Shown here one piece after another: positions 6,024 to 9,782 of a stretch of 9,782 bases of DNA. The translations under genes were made by a program, and so were the position numbers. Within the stretch, counting starts at the first letter, position 1, and each line of letters begins with the position of its first letter. The notes below the pieces were generated by a model, which had not been told where the DNA came from, made no database searches, and saw nothing but the letters and a program-made list of their open reading frames with translations. Origin of the DNA: Thermoanaerobaculia bacterium (GTDB taxonomy: Bacteria > Bacteroidota > Bacteroidia > Chitinophagales > Saprospiraceae); assembly GCA_023151335.1 (NCBI GenBank), contig JAKLJF010000135.1, positions 1 through 9,782 on the forward strand. Reading direction: 5' to 3'.

Positions 6024-6857
6024 TCAAACCGTTTGCAACGTCTCCCACAAACGGATTACCTCACTGGCTTCCTGAACATCATGTACGCGAAGTATCCGGG
6101 CCCCCTGTTGCAAGGCCACCATGTGCAGAGCGGTGGTGCCGTTAAGCGCATGTTCCGGTTTTGCTTGTAATACCTTGCAAATCATCGACTTGCGGGATAT
6201 CCCGGCCAGCACCGGCAAACCAAGTACCCGTTCAAACACATGCAGGTGCCGGAGCAATTGAAAATTATGCGCCACGGTTTTGCCAAACCCGAAACCAGGG
6301 TCCAGGATGATATCGTTGACGCCAAACGAACGCAGTTGGCTGACTTCCCGGATAAAAAAATCGAGCACTTCCTGTACGACATCGCCATAAACCGGGTTTT
6401 GCTGCATGGTTTGCGGTGTACCCTGCATGTGCATCAATATATAGGGCGTAGCGGGCAACGCACCGGCCAGCGGATACATTTCTGCATCTAATTTACCGGC
6501 GGAAATATCATTGATAAGGGAGGCGCCGGCGTCCAATGCTTCCCGGGCCACCCTGGCCCGCCAGGTATCGATAGAAATTACAGCCTCCGGAAACCCGCCG
6601 TGAATAGCCGTGATAGCCGGCAAAACCCGCTTCAACTCCTCCGCTTCCGGTACTTCCTTTGAGCCGGGCCGGGTAGACGCTCCGCCAATATCGAGTATCG
6701 CAGCGCCTTCCGACAGCATTTTTTCCGCCTGCCGCAGTGCGGCTTCTGTGGAATCCAGCCGGCCGCCATCGTAAAAAGAATCCGGTGTCAGGTTCAGGAT
6801 ACCCATGAGGGCCGGACGGGAGAGGTCGAGCAGCCGACCACGACAATTAAGCAACAT
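6024..6857 (-). CDS. folP: Dihydropteroate synthase
   Basis: A complete 277-residue FolP, of normal length. It condenses 6-hydroxymethyl-7,8-dihydropterin pyrophosphate with p-aminobenzoate to give 7,8-dihydropteroate in cytoplasmic folate synthesis and is the target of sulfonamides. All signature blocks are present: GILNLTPDSFYDGG (19-32), DIGGASTRPGS (56-66) with the Thr-Arg loop, SIDTWR (95-100, Asp97), LINDISAG (114-121, Asn116), HMQGTP (143-148), LDPGFGFGK (185-193, Asp186), GISRKSM (219-225, Lys223) and RVHDV (257-261, Arg257 and His259). These are the residues known to hold the pterin, the sulfonamide/pABA and the pyrophosphate, so an active enzyme is expected. The start lies 4 bp after the stop of the glycosyltransferase gene, so the two share a transcript. 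No insertion or change typical of sulfonamide-resistant Sul enzymes is apparent. Confidence 0.97.
   Translation of the reverse strand: MLLNCRGRLLDLSRPALMGILNLTPDSFYDGGRLDSTEAALRQAEKMLSEGAAILDIGGASTRPGSKEVPEAEELKRVLPAITAIHGGFPEAVISIDTWRARVAREALDAGASLINDISAGKLDAEMYPLAGALPATPYILMHMQGTPQTMQQNPVYGDVVQEVLDFFIREVSQLRSFGVNDIILDPGFGFGKTVAHNFQLLRHLHVFERVLGLPVLAGISRKSMICKVLQAKPEHALNGTTALHMVALQQGARILRVHDVQEASEVIRLWETLQTV
6029..6054. terminator. Possible shared hairpin at the convergent gene ends
   Basis: CCGTTTG (6029-6035) and CAAACGG (6048-6054) form a perfect 7-bp inverted repeat with a 12-base spacer. It lies 19 bp after the small protein's stop and inside the last codons of folP. No T-run follows on the plus strand; on the minus strand a moderately T-rich stretch follows. 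It may act as a weak terminator for one or both converging transcripts, but the evidence is thin. Confidence 0.25.
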
Positions 6858-6861
6858 TTTT

Positions 6862-7821
6862 TCAGTAACGTTTTACCGACTCGATGATGTACAGGGGGCG
6901 GTTTTTAATTTCGCTGTAAATATTGGACAGGTAGATCGACATGATGTACAGATTGAGGCAGGTGATAGCAAAAAAAATGGAGATAATGACCACCAAATAA
7001 GCCCAGCCGGACACTGTCTGGTGGTATTCTCCAAAAATATCAACATTGGTCAGTTTGACCTTCACCGCATTAAACACCGCAACACCCGCTACCAGGCAGG
7101 AGGAGATAAAAATCCAAAGCAATAAACTGCGCAAAAAAGAGGTGAAAGACGTGATGGCTACCAGGGCCGTGCGGAAATGGTCGCCAAAAGTGGTGTCCGG
7201 TTCAGGGAAAAGCGGTTGCTCCACTTCTATAGCGGTGCTGTTGTACCCTACCAGCGCGTAAATAGCCTTCAGATAACGGCTGTTTTCGCGCAGGCGCAAC
7301 AGGGAGTTTAGGGCGCGCCGGCTGATGATGCGGGTATGATGCGCGCGTGGGTCGATGCGCAGGCTGGAATAACGTTGCAGAATGCCGTAGAACATCCCGT
7401 AGAGCAGGCGCTGAAGCCAGGGCAGGCGCCGGTCCCGCGCGCGGAGGTAAACGATGTCGAACCCGGACTGGCTTTTCTCCCAAAGTTGCGCAACCAATTG
7501 CGGCGCCCTGGCAAAATCGAATTCAAAGATTACCGCGTAGTCGCCGTTGGCGCGGTCCAGGCCGGCGAGCAGGGCGTTGTCGCGGTTCACCGGCGCGCTC
7601 AGGTTGAGCAGGAAAATATTCTTTCGCAGTTCTTCCGACAGGGGTTGGATCGCGGCATCGATCGCGGCCTGATCGCAATGGTTGTTGACCAGTACAAACT
7701 CAAAGTCGCTGAAATTGCCGGACAGTTCGGTGTAAATACCCGTCAACCAGTCCTGAAGAAGCGCCCGGATTTGGCTTTGCGTTTGTAAAACGGTGATGAC
7801 CGACAGAAAGGAATGATGCAT
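6862..7821 (-). CDS. GT2-family membrane glycosyltransferase, GtrB/DPM1-like, with atypical acidic motifs
   Basis: A 319-residue enzyme resembling polyprenyl-phosphate sugar transferases (GtrB/ArnC/DPM1-like). These move a sugar from a nucleotide donor to a lipid carrier at the cytoplasmic face of the inner membrane. The N-terminal GT-A-like part runs from FLSVITVLQTQ to about residue 205. Two helices (about 228-252 and 273-297) follow, then the family tail IYSEIKNRPLYIIESV (301-316). The motifs that normally read DDGS and DxDLQ are VNNHCDQ (45-51) and EFDFA (100-104), so donor or metal binding may be altered or lost. The frame extends upstream to an ATG at 7926, but the family's N-terminal strand begins right after the Met at 7821, and the extra 35 residues look unrelated. 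It precedes folP by 4 bp and is divergent from the S46 peptidase gene. Donor and acceptor are unknown. Confidence 0.85.
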   Translation of the reverse strand: MHHSFLSVITVLQTQSQIRALLQDWLTGIYTELSGNFSDFEFVLVNNHCDQAAIDAAIQPLSEELRKNIFLLNLSAPVNRDNALLAGLDRANGDYAVIFEFDFARAPQLVAQLWEKSQSGFDIVYLRARDRRLPWLQRLLYGMFYGILQRYSSLRIDPRAHHTRIISRRALNSLLRLRENSRYLKAIYALVGYNSTAIEVEQPLFPEPDTTFGDHFRTALVAITSFTSFLRSLLLWIFISSCLVAGVAVFNAVKVKLTNVDIFGEYHQTVSGWAYLVVIISIFFAITCLNLYIMSIYLSNIYSEIKNRPLYIIESVKRY

Positions 7822-7936
7822 AACGCCGCAAAAATGCAGAATCCGGGTTATTTCACTATGATTCACCCGGTCTTTTATGTACTGGCAGTTGATGGCTATT
7901 ATCCTAAGGAAAAGCTGTATTACCATTTCATGTCCT

Positions 7937-7944
7937 TACTTTCG
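7937..7944 (+). promoter_or_regulatory. Putative -7 promoter element (TACTTTCG) for the S46 peptidase gene
   Basis: TACTTTCG is identical to the -7 box before the small protein gene and lies 21 bp upstream of the ATG at 7966, a plausible leader length. No TTTG is found at the matching -33 position (about 7914-7917), so the upstream half is weak. The 144-bp divergent region (7822-7965) shows no equally good box for the glycosyltransferase direction. Confidence 0.4.
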
Positions 7945-7965
7945 CCGCCGTAAAAATGACCGTTT

Positions 7966-9782
7966 ATGAAAAAAATCTTGTGGCTTTTATGCCTTTTACC
8001 GGCAGTACTTTATGCCCAGGGAGGTATGTGGTTGCCCATGTACCTGGAAAAACAAAATGAAAAGGAAATGAAAGCATTGGGTTGCAAACTCGATGCCGAC
8101 GACCTGTATGCGCCCAACCGTCCGAGTGTGAAAGACGCGATATGCCAGTTTAGCGGCGGCTGTACCGGCGCTATCATCTCGCCAAAGGGCCTGCTGCTTA
8201 CCAATCATCACTGCGGCTTCGACGCCATTCAAAACCACTCCACGCTTGAACATAACTACGTGGAGGACGGCTTTTGGGCTAAAACGCAGGCCGGCGAACT
8301 GCCCTGTCCGGGTGAAACGGCCATGTTTGTCAGCCGTATGGAAGACGTGACAGCCCTGGCCCTGCAAAATGTGACCGAAACGATGAGCGAACGCGACCGG
8401 CAATCGCAGATCGATAAAAACCTGGCGCAGATCAGGGTGAATACGAAAAAAGAGAAGTGGGAAGAAATTCTGATCCGACCGTTCTACAACGCGAACCAAT
8501 ATTTTCTTTTCGTCACCGTCACCTATACCGATGTGCGCCTGGTAGGCGCCCCGCCCAGCAGCATCGGTAAATTTGGCGCCGATACCGACAACTGGGTATG
8601 GCCGCGCCACACCGGCGATTTTTCCCTGTTCCGCGTTTATGCCAACAAAGACAACCAGCCGGCGGACTATTCACCCGATAATGTTCCGCTTAACCCCAAA
8701 CATTTCCTGCCGGTGTCCATAAACGGCGTCAAAGAAGGCGATTTCACCATGGTGTACGGCTTTCCCGGCCGTACCGATGAATACCTGCCTGCCGCGGGCG
8801 TAAAGTTAACCGGCGAGGTGCTCGACCCCGCAAACGTGGAAACCCGCGACCGCGCCCTGAAAATCATGGATGCCTTCATGCGCAAAGACCCCGCCGTCAA
8901 GATCGCCTACATTGCCCGTTATGCCAGGATCGCCAATTACTGGAAAAAGTGGCTGGGAGAAATGCAGGGTTTGAAAACGTATAAGGCGCTGGATAAAAAA
9001 CGCGAATATGAAGCGGAGTTTACCCGCCGGATTCAACAAAACCCCGATTGGAAATTCCGGTACGGCAATCTGTTGTCCAGGCTCGACCAAACCTACGCAG
9101 CCCTGGAACCTTATGCGCAAACACGGGATTATTACCTCGAAATATTCGTGCGCAACTGCGAGCTCATGAGCATGGTGTCTTCCCTGAACAACTGGATTAA
9201 ATCGTATGAAGAAACCGGCGTTTCCGGATTTTCCGGTAAACTGAATGATACCAAATCCAGGCTGGAAACCTTTTACAAAGACTATCGCCCGGAGGTGGAT
9301 CAGGCCGTTTTCGCGGCGCTGACGCAGCGTTATGCCGAAAATATACGCGATGAATGGGGCGCCGGCTTTATAAAATCCGAGGCGGTCAACAAAGGCGGGT
9401 ACGATAAGCTGGCCGCGTATATTTTTCAAAACAGCATACTTACGGACCGCCAGAAATGGGCGTCTCTCGCGGCGGGTGATCCTAAATCTTTAGGAGATGC
9501 CCTAAAAAACGACCCCGCGGTACTTTTCTGGCGTGGGGTAAGCGGGGCCTATCAAACCGGCGTCGTGCCGAAACTGCAGGAACTGCAATCTACCATTAAC
9601 CTGCTGCAACGGCAGTATATGGCCGCTCAACTGGAGGTGTTCAAAGAAAAACGGTTTTTCCCCGACGCCAACGGCACTCTCCGGTTAACCTACGGCAAAG
9701 TGCGCGGATACAATCCGAAAGACGCGGTGATCTATGATTTTAAAACCTACCTGGATGGCGTCATGGAAAAATACATTCCCGG
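7966..9782 (+). CDS. S46-family dipeptidyl-peptidase (DPP7/DPP11-like), 3' end outside window
   Basis: The first 605 codons of a gene that stays open to the right edge. Residues 1-17 are a signal peptide (MKKILWLLCLLPAVLYA, likely cut before Gln18), so the enzyme acts in the periplasm or at the surface. S46 peptidases remove dipeptides from peptide N-termini and feed amino-acid catabolism. Key sites by family comparison: catalytic His82 in TNHHCGFDAIQ (79-89); catalytic Asp218 in WPRHTGDFSLFRVY (212-225); Asn209-Trp210, the pair that binds the substrate's free N-terminus, nine residues before the Asp as in characterised members; and the mature N-terminal GGMWLP. The catalytic Ser, near residue 655 in known enzymes, and the Gly/Arg position that separates DPP7 from DPP11 specificity both lie beyond the window. 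The substrate class therefore cannot be assigned. The gene is divergent from the glycosyltransferase-folP pair. Confidence 0.95.
   Translation, partial: MKKILWLLCLLPAVLYAQGGMWLPMYLEKQNEKEMKALGCKLDADDLYAPNRPSVKDAICQFSGGCTGAIISPKGLLLTNHHCGFDAIQNHSTLEHNYVEDGFWAKTQAGELPCPGETAMFVSRMEDVTALALQNVTETMSERDRQSQIDKNLAQIRVNTKKEKWEEILIRPFYNANQYFLFVTVTYTDVRLVGAPPSSIGKFGADTDNWVWPRHTGDFSLFRVYANKDNQPADYSPDNVPLNPKHFLPVSINGVKEGDFTMVYGFPGRTDEYLPAAGVKLTGEVLDPANVETRDRALKIMDAFMRKDPAVKIAYIARYARIANYWKKWLGEMQGLKTYKALDKKREYEAEFTRRIQQNPDWKFRYGNLLSRLDQTYAALEPYAQTRDYYLEIFVRNCELMSMVSSLNNWIKSYEETGVSGFSGKLNDTKSRLETFYKDYRPEVDQAVFAALTQRYAENIRDEWGAGFIKSEAVNKGGYDKLAAYIFQNSILTDRQKWASLAAGDPKSLGDALKNDPAVLFWRGVSGAYQTGVVPKLQELQSTINLLQRQYMAAQLEVFKEKRFFPDANGTLRLTYGKVRGYNPKDAVIYDFKTYLDGVMEKYIP

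Noticed and set aside
7822..7926. A 35-residue N-terminal extension of the glycosyltransferase (start at 7926)
   Set aside because: The extra residues do not fit the family, whose first beta strand starts right after the Met at 7821, and the extension would reach nearly to the divergent peptidase promoter.
7996..9429. Minus-strand frames of about 204 and 207 codons opposite the S46 peptidase
   Set aside because: The plus strand encodes an unbroken S46 protein with conserved catalytic residues; the antisense products show no motifs.
1..9782. CRISPR arrays, tRNA/rRNA genes, insertion sequences, phage or toxin-antitoxin genes
   Set aside because: I saw no repeat-spacer pattern, cloverleaf, transposase, terminal inverted repeats or short gene pair of these kinds; the region reads as ordinary chromosome.

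Overview
The window looks like a piece of a chromosome from a member of the phylum Bacteroidota, probably the Saprospiria/Chitinophagia side. This is inferred from four things: a large secreted protein ending in a type IX secretion (T9SS) type B sorting domain, an S46 dipeptidyl-peptidase, starts without Shine-Dalgarno sequences, and promoter-like boxes resembling the Bacteroidota -7 element TAnnTTTG (here TACTTTCG or TACATTCG). Base composition is mixed and even, and nothing suggests a plasmid, phage or recent insertion.

Layout, left to right. Positions 1-154 hold the last 50 codons of an NtrC-family response regulator (Fis-type helix-turn-helix). It is followed 66 bp later on the same strand by a membrane histidine kinase (221-1504), so the two probably form one two-component system. 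An 18-bp perfect palindrome sits in the short gap between them. Next comes a 345-bp non-coding stretch with a promoter-like box and three small hairpins. It leads into a 1168-residue exported adhesin-like protein (1850-5356): signal peptide, choice-of-anchor L domain, Calx-beta-like domain, six Cys-paired Ig/SprB-like modules, T9SS type B C-terminal domain. A strong stem-loop with a T-rich tail starts 3 bp after its stop and is the best terminator in the window. Overlapping this tail is a good Bacteroidota promoter for a small acidic cytoplasmic protein of unknown function (5494-6009).

The next two genes are on the minus strand and read toward the small protein: a GtrB/DPM1-like membrane glycosyltransferase with unusual nucleotide-binding motifs (7821-6862) and dihydropteroate synthase FolP (6857-6024), only 4 bp apart and surely co-transcribed. 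Divergent from them, an S46-family dipeptidyl-peptidase (7966 onward) runs off the right edge before its catalytic serine.

Functionally this is a mosaic: a signalling pair, a surface adhesin, folate synthesis, cell-envelope glycosylation and peptide catabolism. I see no defence system, mobile element, CRISPR array or RNA gene, and I do not claim a new multi-gene system. The points most worth a second look are the palindrome between regulator and kinase, the structured leader and terminator/promoter overlap around the adhesin gene, the adhesin's regular cysteine-paired modules with no PorP/SprF partner next door, the kinase with almost no extracytoplasmic loop, and the glycosyltransferase with atypical acidic motifs.
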